From Desmonostoc vinosum HA7617-LM4 (GTDB lineage Bacteria > Cyanobacteriota > Cyanobacteriia > Cyanobacteriales > Nostocaceae): a stretch of 64,000 nucleotides of DNA. The notes beneath the pieces were generated by a model. The model was not told the DNA's origin and made no database searches. It was given only the letters and a program-made list of their open reading frames with translations. The position numbers and the translations under genes were made by a program. The DNA lies in NCBI GenBank assembly GCA_019359515.1, contig JAHHHC010000001.1:248001-312000 (forward strand). Reading direction: 5' to 3'. Of the stretch, positions 30,301-38,469 are shown piece by piece (position 1 is the stretch's first letter; the number at the start of each line of letters is the position of its first letter).

Positions 30301-31897
30301 GCGGCTACCCAACTACATGATGCCTTCTGCCTTCTTGCTGCTCAACTCTTTACCACTAACACCCAATGGTAAAATAGATCGTCGTGCCTTGCCAAAACCT
30401 GAAGCCAATTTACTTGCATCTGAAGCAACCTTCGTAGCGCCTGCAAGTGAGATTGAAAAAACACTAGCAAAAATTTGGACTGAGGTACTCAGTATCGAAA
30501 TAGTTAACATTCATAGCAACTTCTTTGAATTAGGCGGACATTCTTTGTTGACAACTCGGCTCATTCTCAAAATTCGAGAAGCTTTCCAAGTGGAGTTACC
30601 CTTACGCATTCTGTTTGAGTCACCGACAATCTCCACTTTAGCCGCAACTCTAGACAAAACCCTCCAACCAGAACTTTCTACCACCCATACCAGAGAAACT
30701 ATTGCAGATATACAAGCCGATGCTATTCTCGATGCTCATATTTTTCCAGAAAATTTAATTGAGTCAACAACCGAGCCAGCAAACATGCTCTTAACAGGAG
30801 CAACAGGATTTGTTGGTGCTTTTTTACTTAATGAACTTTTGCAGCAAACACCAGCAAACATTTATTGTTTAGTGCGTGCCTCTAATATTGCAGAAGGTCA
30901 GAAAAAGCTGCAAAAAACTTTAGAATCTTATTTAATTTGGCATGAATCTTTTCTTAACAGAATTATCCCCATTCTCGGAGATCTATCTCAACCACTTTTC
31001 GGTTTAACTGATAAACAATTTCAAGACTTAGCACACAAAATCGATGTAATTTATCATAACGGGGCATGGGTTCATCATATTTATCCTTATTCCGTACTCA
31101 AAAAATGTAATGTGTTAGGAACGCAACAAGTTATCAAACTTGCTTGTCGAATTAAAACCAAGCCAATACATTTTATTTCCACATCCAGTATTTTTTCGAT
31201 ATCAAGTGCATCAGAAACTCAGGTAATTAAAGAAGAAGATAGCATTGATGATATCCCACTACCTGATAACGGCTACGTTCAGACTAAATGGGTAGGAGAG
31301 AAATTAGTCAAAGCTGCCAGTCAACGAGGCGTACCTGTTTGTATTTACAGATTAGGACGTGTATCAGGACATAGCGAAACCGGAGTTTTTAATATTAACG
31401 ACTTTATCTACAGATTAATCATTGGCTGTATTCAACTCGGCAGCGCCCCAGACCAAGACATCACCGAAGATATCATCCCCGTCGATTATATCAGTAAAGC
31501 GATCGCTCATCTATCACGCCAGAAAACCTCACCAGGCAAAGCTTTTCACTTAGTTAATTCCCAGTTGCTTCACTCAGACATACTCCTGAAAGTAATACAT
31601 TCCTTCGGTTATTCTGTTCCCCAAATTCCTTACGAACAATGGCAAACAAAACTAATGAAAATTGCTAGTCTTAACCCACAACACCCATTATATCCACTTA
31701 TACCTTTCTTCCCACCCAGAGAACCAACAGAACAAACCTCCACATCCCAAACACTATCTTTCGATTGTCAAAACACACTTAACGGACTAGCAAAAACATC
31801 CATTACTTGTCCCCCAATAGACGAAAAACTACTTAACACTTACCTATCATACCTAAACAAAAATAGTTTTTTAGAAACTTCACCCCTTCCACTGTAA
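27371..31897 (+). CDS. NRPS terminal module: C - A(Orn-like) - PCP - thioester reductase
   Basis: 1508 residues. C (~35-470, HHIISDG near 178); A (~490-1000, YTSGSTGQSKG) with pocket read-out D-V-G-E-L-C-S-I-D-K, two letters from the ornithine code D-V-G-E-I-G-S-I-D-K; PCP (GGHSLL near 1055). The C-terminal ~360 residues are an NAD(P)H-dependent reductase: TGATGFVGAFL near 1142, YHNGAWVHH, and the Tyr/Lys pair in GYVQTKW near 1301. No thioesterase exists in the cluster, so release is probably reductive, giving an aldehyde or alcohol. An aminotransferase gene follows 103 bp later. The ATG overlaps the preceding stop by 8 bp. Orn is the best reading; Lys or a related basic residue is possible. 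Confidence 0.93.
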   Translation: MSSLHERIAELSPEKRELLLQKLNQKKGNVSPTKIKPQSRDSQTFPLSFAQQRLWFFNQLEPDSYAYNIPTAVSLTGKLDVAALKSSIKEIGRRHEALRTTFKIVDGEPVQVIGEAVDFQLPVIDLQALSAVAQQEETLRLATVEAETPFDLVNGPLLRVVLVRLGDTENVVLLTMHHIISDGWSTGILIQELTILYTAFSGGTPYTLPKLPIQYADFAVWQRQWLQKEVLQAQITYWKQQLGGELPVLALPSDRPRPAIQSDRGATQSLQLSQSLSEELKALSQQEGSTLFMTLLAAFKVLLHRYTQRDDILIGTPIANRNRSEVEGLIGFFVNTLVLRTNLEGNPSFRQLLRRVREVTLGGYAHQDLPFEQLVEELQPERDLSHNSLFQVMFILQNAPMGVLQLPELTLKALQVESTTANFDLTLSMVETEQGLRGFLEYNTDLFDAATITRMLGHFQTLLAGVVASFDTRLSDLPIFSAVELQQILVSWNRKQSGFLSPLHCIHNLFEAQVEETPDAVAVVFAKQRLTYQQLNSKANQLAHYLRSRGVGKEVLVGICLERTLDLIVGLMAILKAGGAYLPLDPAYPQERLAYMLADAQVSVLLTQERLLADLPNHNAQVICIDSNWELIASQTQENLVCDVTANNLAYIIYTSGSTGQSKGVMVEHRHLVNAYLAWEQAYQLRDRATCHLQMASFCFDVFVGDLVRALCSGGKLVLCPRELLLEPQALYQLMLQEKVDCAEFVPGVLRNLMQYLEESQQRLDFMQLLVCGSDSWYVQEYQKLHRLCGSNTRLINSFGLTEATIDSSYFESETADLHVEQLVPIGRPFANTQIYILDRYLQPVPIGAIAEIYIGGAGLARGYLNRPDLTALKFIPNLFSAQPGACLYKTGDLGRYLHDGNIELLGRTDYQVKLRGFRIELGEIEAMLGQHPKVRESVVIVREDTPNHQYLVAYIVPNDRTQNNLTSTELCCFLQQRLPNYMMPSAFLLLNSLPLTPNGKIDRRALPKPEANLLASEATFVAPASEIEKTLAKIWTEVLSIEIVNIHSNFFELGGHSLLTTRLILKIREAFQVELPLRILFESPTISTLAATLDKTLQPELSTTHTRETIADIQADAILDAHIFPENLIESTTEPANMLLTGATGFVGAFLLNELLQQTPANIYCLVRASNIAEGQKKLQKTLESYLIWHESFLNRIIPILGDLSQPLFGLTDKQFQDLAHKIDVIYHNGAWVHHIYPYSVLKKCNVLGTQQVIKLACRIKTKPIHFISTSSIFSISSASETQVIKEEDSIDDIPLPDNGYVQTKWVGEKLVKAASQRGVPVCIYRLGRVSGHSETGVFNINDFIYRLIIGCIQLGSAPDQDITEDIIPVDYISKAIAHLSRQKTSPGKAFHLVNSQLLHSDILLKVIHSFGYSVPQIPYEQWQTKLMKIASLNPQHPLYPLIPFFPPREPTEQTSTSQTLSFDCQNTLNGLAKTSITCPPIDEKLLNTYLSYLNKNSFLETSPLPL

Positions 31898-32000
31898 AAG
31901 TAACATTACTAATTCAAAACTCAACACCTCTCAACTCCTCCTCTCTGCGACTCTGCGCCTCTGCGTGATATAAATCCATCATCAAATAAACATAACCCTC

Positions 32001-33446
32001 ATGCAAACAAAAATAACTAACACTCCAAACGACCTACCAAAAATTGACACCATCCCATCTCCCACCACCAATTCAAATAGCCATCAACAGAACTTCTTAG
32101 AAACATTTATCACCCGCTATAATAAACGAACTCAAACATCAAAACAACAAACACAAACCTACCGCCCAGTCTTAGCTGATGTTAGAGGTTCAGCAGGATT
32201 CCATCTTGCCATCAAAGAAATAGTCTATCCCATCATCGGTAAGCGTGCTTGCGGCTCCAAAATGTGGGATATTGACGGCAACGAATATATAGATTTAATC
32301 ATGGGATTTGGAGTAAATCTTTTTGGTTACAACCCCCCTTTTATTAAAGAAGCAATAGCAGAACGACTTGAACAAGGTATACATATCGGCCCACAATCAA
32401 ACCTTGCTGGCGAAGTAGCTCAACTAATCTCTGAACTAACAGGAATGGAGCGAGTTACATTTAGCAATACAGGCACAGAAGCCGTAATGACAGCATTGCG
32501 TTTAGCGCGAGCCGTAACAGGTCGTAATAAAATCGTGATGTTCTCAGGTGCTTATCACGGTCATTTTGATGGCACTTTAGCAAAATCTCAGATAGTAAAT
32601 GAAACTACAAAAATAGAGCCAGCCTTTATAGGCGTACCACCAAACATGGTTGCAGATGTTTTGGTTTTAGAGTATGGAAATCTTCAATCACTAGAAGTAA
32701 TCAAAGCTAATCAGAACGAACTAGCAGCTGTGATTGTTGAACCAGTGCAGAATGATAAACCTCATTTACAACCCCAAGAATTTCTCCAACAGTTACGACA
32801 AATCACACAAGCATCAGGAATAGCATTAATTTTTGATGAAATGCTTACTGGCTTCCGCCTTCATCCGGGGGGAGCGCAAGCATGGTTTGGCATTAAAGCC
32901 GATATTGCAACTTATGGAAAGATTTTAGGTGGTGGTATGCCAATTGGTGTCATAGCTGGCAAGGCTGCCTACATGGATAGAATTGATGGCGGGATGTGGG
33001 ATTATGGTGATGCATCCTCTCCTCAAGAAAAAACAACATTTTTTGCTGGCACTTATTGCAAGCATCCCCTAGCAATGGCTGCTGCACGAGCTGTACTTGA
33101 GTACCTCAAAATTCAAGGGCCGACTTTGCAACAACAGTTAAATCAACGAACTTCGCAGTTTATCCAAAAACTTAATTCTTACTTTGAAGAAGATGAAGTA
33201 CCAATTAAACTAGCGAATTGTGGTTCAATTTTTAATACTGTGCCGTTGGCAAATTCTGCTAATTCAAATAATGATGCTTCAGCAAATTTAGATTTAATGT
33301 ATTATCTCCTAATTGACAAGGGAGTATATTTACGAGCAGGTGGCGGTTTACTATCCACAGCCCATACTGACGAAGATTTAGATTACATAATTCAGGCTGT
33401 AAAGCATAGTGTTCAAGAACTACGAGATGCAGGTTTTTTACCTTAG
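32001..33446 (+). CDS. Class III aminotransferase (glutamate-1-semialdehyde aminomutase-like)
   Basis: 481 residues. Residues ~28-60 (FITRYNKRTQTSKQ, TYRPVLADVR) match the leader typical of aminotransferase domains embedded in NRPS/PKS systems. The PLP fold follows: SNTGTEAVMTALRLAR (~155), GAYHGHFDG (~183), IFDEMLTGFR (~275) and the Schiff-base lysine in TYGKILGGGMPIG (~307). GSA-type aminotransferases next to reductase-terminated NRPSs (MxcL of myxochelin is the known example) convert the released aldehyde to a primary amine. That role fits here, after the reductase gene. Alternatives are amination of a polyketide beta-keto group or monomer supply. A dispersed CTCTGCGCCTCTGCGTG repeat lies just upstream. 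Confidence 0.9.
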   Translation: MQTKITNTPNDLPKIDTIPSPTTNSNSHQQNFLETFITRYNKRTQTSKQQTQTYRPVLADVRGSAGFHLAIKEIVYPIIGKRACGSKMWDIDGNEYIDLIMGFGVNLFGYNPPFIKEAIAERLEQGIHIGPQSNLAGEVAQLISELTGMERVTFSNTGTEAVMTALRLARAVTGRNKIVMFSGAYHGHFDGTLAKSQIVNETTKIEPAFIGVPPNMVADVLVLEYGNLQSLEVIKANQNELAAVIVEPVQNDKPHLQPQEFLQQLRQITQASGIALIFDEMLTGFRLHPGGAQAWFGIKADIATYGKILGGGMPIGVIAGKAAYMDRIDGGMWDYGDASSPQEKTTFFAGTYCKHPLAMAAARAVLEYLKIQGPTLQQQLNQRTSQFIQKLNSYFEEDEVPIKLANCGSIFNTVPLANSANSNNDASANLDLMYYLLIDKGVYLRAGGGLLSTAHTDEDLDYIIQAVKHSVQELRDAGFLP

Positions 33447-33507
33447 ATATTTTGCATTATGCTAACTCTAAATTTTCTGAAATTACAATCAAAAAAAGGC
33501 ATTTTTT

Positions 33508-34272
33508 ATGAATCAAGAAATTTGTTCTCCCGTATATGATGAGTATGATTTTTTTGCTCGAATGTACAATGATTCTTGGGGGCCAAGATACTGTGAAGAG
33601 AATATCCAGTTTTTAGAGAAATTACTGCTACATTCTCTTACCAAACAAGCACAAATTTTGGATCTCTGCTGTGGGACAGGACAATTAGTTCAAGAGCTAG
33701 TTACAAGAGGGTATCAAGTCACTGGGTTAGATGCATCGGAGGCGATGTTAAGTTATGCCGAGAAAAATGTCCCAGATGCAAAATTTATCCTTGCAGATGC
33801 ACGCTCTTTTAATTTGCCTTCTAGTTTTGATGTAGTGGTTTCTACTTCTGGTTCTCTGAATCATTTCCTCAATCTGAGTGAATTGACAGAAGTTTTTTGT
33901 AGCGTTTATCAGGCACTCTTGCCAAATGGCACATTTGTCATAGACATGAATTTAGAAGAAGCATTTAAGCTTTCTTTTCTTGATAAAGTTGAAGATGGAG
34001 ATGTCAAAGAAGATTATGCTTGGGCTAGTCGTTCCAGTTACAACTCAGAAGATAAGATAGGTAGAATCAACATGATCTTATTTTCGTTAATAGAACAAGC
34101 CTGGCAACGTTTTGATACTACTTGGTTAGTGAGAGGTTATTCTCAATCAGAAGTTAAATCTGGTTTAGAAAAAGCTAGTTTTACTAACATTAGTGTATTT
34201 GATGCTAAACGTGATTTGGGACTAGATAAAGGTTCAGGCAAGACATTTTTTATTTGTCATAAAATTGAATAA
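33508..34272 (+). CDS. Class I SAM-dependent methyltransferase
   Basis: 254 residues. SAM-binding motif I is ILDLCCGTGQL (~50), followed by the acidic end of strand 2 in VTGLDAS (~73) and a motif IV-like segment FDVVVSTSGSLNHF (~110). The N-terminus (DFFARMYNDSWG) resembles small-molecule N- or O-methyltransferases. It lies 61 bp after the aminotransferase on the same strand and is probably the last gene of the main transcript. It might methylate the terminal amine or a hydroxyl of the product, but sequence does not define the acceptor. Confidence 0.85.
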   Translation: MNQEICSPVYDEYDFFARMYNDSWGPRYCEENIQFLEKLLLHSLTKQAQILDLCCGTGQLVQELVTRGYQVTGLDASEAMLSYAEKNVPDAKFILADARSFNLPSSFDVVVSTSGSLNHFLNLSELTEVFCSVYQALLPNGTFVIDMNLEEAFKLSFLDKVEDGDVKEDYAWASRSSYNSEDKIGRINMILFSLIEQAWQRFDTTWLVRGYSQSEVKSGLEKASFTNISVFDAKRDLGLDKGSGKTFFICHKIE

Positions 34273-34335
34273 GCTCTTAGCCTTGACATGCTAGCACCAT
34301 CAAAAATTTTCGGTGCATTATATTGCTGTACAGAT

Positions 34336-34360
34336 CCCCGACTTCTTCAAGAAGTCAGGG
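34336..34360. terminator. Hairpin after the methyltransferase gene
   Basis: GACTTCTT / AAGAAGTC arms with flanking CCC/GGG form a stem 64 bp after the methyltransferase stop, followed by a weak T/A-rich stretch. It may end the biosynthetic transcript. It belongs to a repeat family with copies at 41413-41445 and 57537-57569, so it may simply be a dispersed palindrome. Confidence 0.5.
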
Positions 34361-34469
34361 TTCTAAATCCAGGTTAAACAAGTAATATTCCACTCCACAA
34401 AACATGATAAGCTCCAGATTTGGAATATTAAAATTTCGCATTCAATTAATCTAGTGAGCTTAAACTTTG

Positions 34470-34715
34470 AATTTTTTAATTACGAATTACGCGCTTCGCA
34501 GCGTAAAGCCTGCGGCATAGCTTCGCTTAGAGCGAGTCCTCGAGCGTCATTACGAATTACGCGCTTCGCAGCGGTAGCGAGTCCTCGATAGCGTTAGCGA
34601 AGCGGTAGCGATAGCGTAGCGGTAGCGAGTCATCGAGCGTCAGCGTAAAGCCTACGGCATAGCTTCGCTTAGAGCGACGCAGGAGCGTCGCGTCATTACG
34701 AATTACAAATTATTT
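34470..34715. repeat. Large dispersed repeat mosaic upstream of the acylase gene
   Basis: It is made of ATTACGAATTACG units, GCGTAAAGCCTGCGGCATAG and TAGCTTCGCTTAGAGCGA units, and GGTAGCGAGTCCTCGAG units, partly duplicated and inverted relative to the copies at 44024-44280. The gap 34273-34732 contains this, the hairpin above and no recognisable gene. The repeat separates the acylase from the main operon. Confidence 0.9.
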
Positions 34716-34732
34716 AACAGTCCTATACACAA

Positions 34733-36829
34733 ATGAACTATTTACTAAGAGTTAAAAAAAAAGCATTCCAACTTTTACTATTTATACTTGGTTTCATCTT
34801 TGTCTTATTTACAGCAAGCCATAGTGGAGTGACAATAGCAACATCCACCGAAATTCTTTGGGATACTTATGGTGTACCCCATATCTATGGCAAGGATCAA
34901 GCAAGTGCTTTTCAAGCCTTTGGTTGGGCGCAAATGCAAAGCCACGGTAACTTACTTTTGCGTCTTTATGGTCAAGCACGGGGAAAAGCTGCCGAATATT
35001 GGGGCGAAAAATACTTAGAATCAGACCGATGGGTGCTGACTATGGGAGTTCCGGAACGTTCTCGTTCTTGGTATAAAGCACAAAGTCTAGCTTTTCGTAG
35101 CTATCTGAATGCCTTTGCCGCAGGAATTAATTCTTATGCTCAAGAACATCGAGAGTTGATAGACGATGAGGTAGAGGTCGTTTTACCAGTCAAAGCCGAA
35201 GATGTTCTCGCTCATCTCAACCGGGTACTGCATTTTACTTTTATTACGAGTTCAGAACAAGTTGCGGGCGTTAGTCAGCAGGAATCAAAAGCCGGGTCTA
35301 ATGGTTGGGCGATCGCACCATCACATTCTGCAAACGGTCATGCTATGCTGCTAGCTAACCCGCACTTACCGTGGTCTGATTTATTTCTGTGGTATGAAGC
35401 ACAGATGACTGCACCAGGAATTGACGCTTATGGAGTCACACTTGTAGGTATACCTGTTTTAGCGATCGCTTTCAACAATAATTTAGGTTGGACTCATACT
35501 GTTAATACTCACGACGGTTGGGATGCTTACAAACTCAACTTAGTTGAGAATGGTTATCGATTCGATGGCAAAGTCCGACCTTTTGACACCACAACCACTT
35601 TATTAAAAATCAAACAAAAAGACGGTACTCTCAAAACAGAACCTTTAGTCATCAAACATTCTGTTCACGGGCCTGTCACATCACAAACAAATAATCAAGC
35701 TGTGGCGTTGCGAGTAGTTGGTCTTGACAAGCCTAGTGTACTCGAACAATGGTGGGATATGGCACGCTCTCAAAACTTTTCCCAGTTTGAAGCAGCACTC
35801 AAACGCTTGCAATTGCCCATGTTTACGGTCATATATGCAGATAAAAACGGGCATATAATGCACCTGTTCAACGGTCAAGTTCCTATTAGAAAAAAAGGTG
35901 ATTTTCAATACTGGCAAAATATTATCCCAGGTGACACTTCTGACACCTTATGGACAAAAATTCACCCTTATCAAGATTTACCTCGCATCGTTGACCCCAA
36001 AAGTGGCTGGTTGCAAAATGCTAATGACCCACCTTGGACAACCACATTTCCAACTGCTATCAACGCAGATAAATACCCATCTTACATGGCACCACGTTTT
36101 ATGGATTTCCGGGCGCAGCGTTCTGCCAGAATGCTCTTTGAGGATAAAAAAATTACTTTTGATGAGATGGTGGCATACAAACACTCAACCCGAATGGAAC
36201 TAGCAGACCGGATATTAGATGATTTAATCCCGGCAGCACGAAGATATGGAAGTGAATTAGCAAAAGATGCAGCTGATGTTTTAGCAGCTTGGGACAAGAA
36301 AGCGAATGCAAATAGCAAGGGTGCGGTACTATTTGCTGCTTGGGTAAAACAAATAGATTTGGATCAGGTGTTTAGTATACCTTGGAGTGAAAACAAACCG
36401 CGCACCACACCCGACGGCTTGGCTAACCCTAAACAAGCAGTTGCCAAACTGGAAACAGCGGCAGCTCAAGTACAAAAGACCTATGGGAAGCTAGATGTAG
36501 CATGGGGAGAGGTTTTTCAGCTAGATTATGGTGATGTAAAGTTACCTGCAAACGGTGGTGCAGACCCTCTTGGCATCTTCCGCAGCCTTTGGTTTACACC
36601 ACAGTCAAATGGACATTTTAAGTCTGTTGGTGGGGATTCTTTTGTGGCGGCAATTGAATTTTCTCAACCAGTGCGAGCAATGGTACTTAACAGTTATGGC
36701 AATGCCACTCAGCCAAATTCACCCCATATTAGTGACCAGTTACAGATGTTCGCCAATCAAAAGTTGCGTCCAGTTTGGCGTCAGCGCTCAGATATTCTTG
36801 CTCATCTAGAAGAACGTAAAGTATTTTGA
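34733..36829 (+). CDS. Penicillin-acylase-family Ntn hydrolase, exported (PvdQ-like role possible)
   Basis: 698 residues. An N-terminal hydrophobic segment (~12-32) after basic residues suggests a signal peptide or anchor. WDTYGVPHIYG (~43-53) and GWAQMQSHGNLLLRL are hallmark penicillin acylase segments. The autoprocessing nucleophile is the Ser of GSNGWAI (~189), giving a ~160-residue alpha and ~510-residue beta chain; NDPPW and the beta-chain Asn region follow. Family members cleave amide-linked acyl groups, and PvdQ deacylates the pyoverdine precursor in the periplasm. Its place after the NRPS/PKS genes suggests late removal of a fatty acyl leader or self-protection. It could instead be an unrelated quorum-quenching acylase. 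Family call is firm; pathway role is inference. Confidence 0.88.
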   Translation: MNYLLRVKKKAFQLLLFILGFIFVLFTASHSGVTIATSTEILWDTYGVPHIYGKDQASAFQAFGWAQMQSHGNLLLRLYGQARGKAAEYWGEKYLESDRWVLTMGVPERSRSWYKAQSLAFRSYLNAFAAGINSYAQEHRELIDDEVEVVLPVKAEDVLAHLNRVLHFTFITSSEQVAGVSQQESKAGSNGWAIAPSHSANGHAMLLANPHLPWSDLFLWYEAQMTAPGIDAYGVTLVGIPVLAIAFNNNLGWTHTVNTHDGWDAYKLNLVENGYRFDGKVRPFDTTTTLLKIKQKDGTLKTEPLVIKHSVHGPVTSQTNNQAVALRVVGLDKPSVLEQWWDMARSQNFSQFEAALKRLQLPMFTVIYADKNGHIMHLFNGQVPIRKKGDFQYWQNIIPGDTSDTLWTKIHPYQDLPRIVDPKSGWLQNANDPPWTTTFPTAINADKYPSYMAPRFMDFRAQRSARMLFEDKKITFDEMVAYKHSTRMELADRILDDLIPAARRYGSELAKDAADVLAAWDKKANANSKGAVLFAAWVKQIDLDQVFSIPWSENKPRTTPDGLANPKQAVAKLETAAAQVQKTYGKLDVAWGEVFQLDYGDVKLPANGGADPLGIFRSLWFTPQSNGHFKSVGGDSFVAAIEFSQPVRAMVLNSYGNATQPNSPHISDQLQMFANQKLRPVWRQRSDILAHLEERKVF

Positions 36830-37098
36830 GCGAAATCACGCCTAATGTAAATTAAAAGCTTTAATTTTGTAGGGTGCATTATGGACGCAAGTCCTAACGC
36901 AGCGAAGATCTCGACTAAAAATCCGTCATTGATTGATTGGCTGAATAATGCAGACTTGCTCCCTTTCGCTGCTTGATTTGCCCTTGAATGCTAACAAGCA
37001 ACCCTGAAATACTATCCTCGCCGATCACTTGAAAACAATTTAACTTTGAACACTAACAAGCAATCTTACGAAGCGCACCCTCACCCATGACTCAAGCA
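36830..37098. other. Non-coding gap with repeat remnants
   Basis: No gene was recognised. Two copies of CTAACAAGCAA (near 36988 and 37054) and an AGGGTGC / GCACCCT inverted pair about 200 bp apart suggest decayed repeats. It lies between the acylase gene and an attC-like site. Confidence 0.5.
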
Positions 37099-37185
37099 GC
37101 CTAACGTTGCCCATCACCCGCCGCATATAGCCTACTGAACTCAACCAACCAATCCTTTAGGTCGGGTGCATGGGCGTGGTTATGC
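37099..37185 (-). other. attC-like recombination site (cassette end)
   Basis: Read on the minus strand: GCATAAC, spacer, CCCATGCACCCG, about 40 bp, CGGGTGATGGG, spacer, GTTAGGC. The outer boxes fit the attC core rules (GTTRRRY at one end, a YAAC box at the other). The inner arms pair over 11 bp with one extra G in the left arm, the type of extrahelical base that orients attC sites. It lies 142 bp beyond the stop of the DUF5615 gene and has the same orientation as 38384-38469. No integrase is in the window. Confidence 0.6.
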
Positions 37186-37216
37186 AGCATTTTCCGAGGA
37201 TTTCAATAGCAAATCT

Positions 37217-37307
37217 GGTAGTGCTAAAAACAAGTAATGATGACGTAATGAGATCTTTATACTGCAAGGACTCTAGCGATATAAAACATTACCTCTGTAG
37301 CACTACC
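37217..37307. repeat. Spaced inverted repeat downstream of the DUF5615 gene
   Basis: GGTAGTGCT (37217-37225) and AGCACTACC (37299-37307) are inverted, with inner GTAATG / CATTAC arms; AAATCT flanks each side. It may be a small palindromic element or folded 3' region. The function is unknown. Confidence 0.5.
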
Positions 37308-37326
37308 GCAAATCTTGTATAGCCAT

Positions 37327-37680
37327 TCAAAATGGGAAAGTCATAATCTGATTGATCCATTCCTCAGCAGTAGATGCTTCCCACACTAAGATAATTGCAT
37401 TGATTGCTTCGCTGATTGGAAGATTCTGAGAAAGAATTAGAACACCAGAACTCGTTTGCGAAATGATGAATTGACCAAACTCAGTCGGCATAGTTTTGCG
37501 ATCGTGCGTGACCAGCACCCTACCATCCCGTGCTGCAATGGTTAAAACTTCTGGATCTTTTATTCCTTCAAGCCCTGCTTCATTAGCTGATTGAAAATCC
37601 AGATTTGGTTGTCTGCGGATTGCACCAGTTACAATTGCCTGTCTAAGATCGGCATCAGCTTGAAAGCGAATTTCTGTCAT
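37327..37680 (-). CDS. DUF5615 (PIN-like) family protein, putative toxin
   Basis: 117 residues. It matches the DUF5615 family, a compact PIN-related fold: FQADADLRQAIVTG near the N-terminus, the acidic cluster around GIKDPEVLTIAARDGRVLVTHD (~38-60) and a C-terminal WINQIM helix. DUF5615 proteins are regularly encoded directly after a DUF433 protein, and the pair is considered toxin-antitoxin-like. Here the DUF433 gene ends 8 bp upstream on the same strand. The pair sits between two attC-like sites, consistent with cassette carriage. RNase activity is presumed from the fold only. Confidence 0.82.
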   Translation of the reverse strand: MTEIRFQADADLRQAIVTGAIRRQPNLDFQSANEAGLEGIKDPEVLTIAARDGRVLVTHDRKTMPTEFGQFIISQTSSGVLILSQNLPISEAINAIILVWEASTAEEWINQIMTFPF

Positions 37681-37688
37681 ACTGCTTT

Positions 37689-38009
37689 CTACTTTTGGGC
37701 TTGAGCCGCCTTCAATTTTTGGTATAGCAAAGGATTCTTTTCTCTACAAGACTGTTGTAATTGCTGAAACTCGGCTTCACCCTTTTTCAGATACGCATCC
37801 ACAAGCTCTCGATTGGCAAGATAGAAAGCGATCGCACCATAAACCTGTTCGAGTGAAAGGAGTGGAAAATTTTGGGCAATACTTTCGGGCGATTCTCCGT
37901 TCAAGAAAGAATAGACAACTGAATCAAGGGAGATGCGGATTCCTTTGATCCAATATCCTTTGTCTCGTTGTTCAATGTATTGTTTTGTTGGGGTTGAGGC
38001 TAATGTCAT
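37689..38009 (-). CDS. DUF433 family protein, putative antitoxin
   Basis: 106 residues. DUF433 proteins are small helical (HTH-like) proteins paired with DUF5615. Visible features are YWIKGIRISLDSVVYSFLNGESPESIAQNFPLLSLEQVYGAIAFYL split over ~20-65, with the typical I-S-L-DSVV strand, GESPESI and LEQVYGAI helices, then a Lys/Gln-rich tail. It lies immediately upstream of the DUF5615 gene on the minus strand. Its presumed role is to neutralise the partner and perhaps repress the operon. Confidence 0.82.
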   Translation of the reverse strand: MTLASTPTKQYIEQRDKGYWIKGIRISLDSVVYSFLNGESPESIAQNFPLLSLEQVYGAIAFYLANRELVDAYLKKGEAEFQQLQQSCREKNPLLYQKLKAAQAQK

Positions 38010-38125
38010 AGGAATAACACTTACTGTTTACCTAAAATACTCAAGCGATGGCTCACTGCTTGACAGGCATGAAGCATCAATCCTCATTTTTCTTGCTTTT
38101 ATCCGCGAGAAGAGATCCAAGCATA

Positions 38126-38356
38126 CTAGCGTGCTGCAAAACCAATCGAGAGCGCGCTTATTCCCTTAAAAAAAAGCCTTACTCTCTGCTCATGCTTGAG
38201 GTCTTCCTCACGCGATACTTTTGTAAGTTCTGGATTGCTCCTATAAATATAGCCCATTATTCGGGTACTCTCATCTACCATACTAAATCTTATTGATATT
38301 AAAGACCCTAGAACAATCAACAAACAAGCTAATCTTGCCTTTTTTTCATCTTTCAT
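38126..38356 (-). CDS. Small hypothetical membrane protein in the cassette
   Basis: 76 residues. Basic N-terminus (MKDEKKAR) then one hydrophobic segment ARLACLLIVLGSLISIRF (~8-25), and a charged C-terminal half. It begins 28 bp inside the attC-like site at 38384-38469, as expected for the first ORF of a cassette on the minus strand. I recognise no family. It could be a spurious ORF; the position and TM segment are the only support. Confidence 0.4.
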   Translation of the reverse strand: MKDEKKARLACLLIVLGSLISIRFSMVDESTRIMGYIYRSNPELTKVSREEDLKHEQRVRLFFKGISALSIGFAAR

Positions 38357-38383
38357 AACTCTGAATTACAGACTTTAAAGTCG

Positions 38384-38469
38384 GCATAACGGCTAAGTTG
38401 AGCGGCGGCTAGTATCCTCGGCATCCTCACCAAGATCTCTTGTTCGTCCGCTCCAACGTGTTGTTAGAC
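38384..38469 (-). other. attC-like recombination site
   Basis: Minus-strand reading: GTCTAAC, spacer AACACG, TTGGAGCGG, about 45 bp, CCGCTCAA, spacer, GTTATGC. The inner arms pair with a single extra G in the left arm, the extrahelical-base signature. The box GTCTAAC fits RYYYAAC exactly; GTTATGC departs by one base from GTTRRRY. Together with 37099-37185 it brackets a ~1.2-kb cassette-like unit. The 75-residue ORF at 38393-38620 reads into it, as cassette ORFs often do. Confidence 0.62.

Noticed and set aside
3521-31897. Epimerisation or thioesterase domains in the NRPS proteins
   Set aside because: No extra HHxxxDG-containing domain after a PCP and no GxSxG thioesterase was visible; release is by the reductase.
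3-34272. Fur-type operator in front of the cluster
   Set aside because: The promoter of the operon lies left of the window, and I found no clear Fur-like palindrome in the internal gaps.
36870-37080. Miniature transposable element bounded by AGGGTGC / GCACCCT
   Set aside because: The ends are short and the flanks show no target-site duplication.
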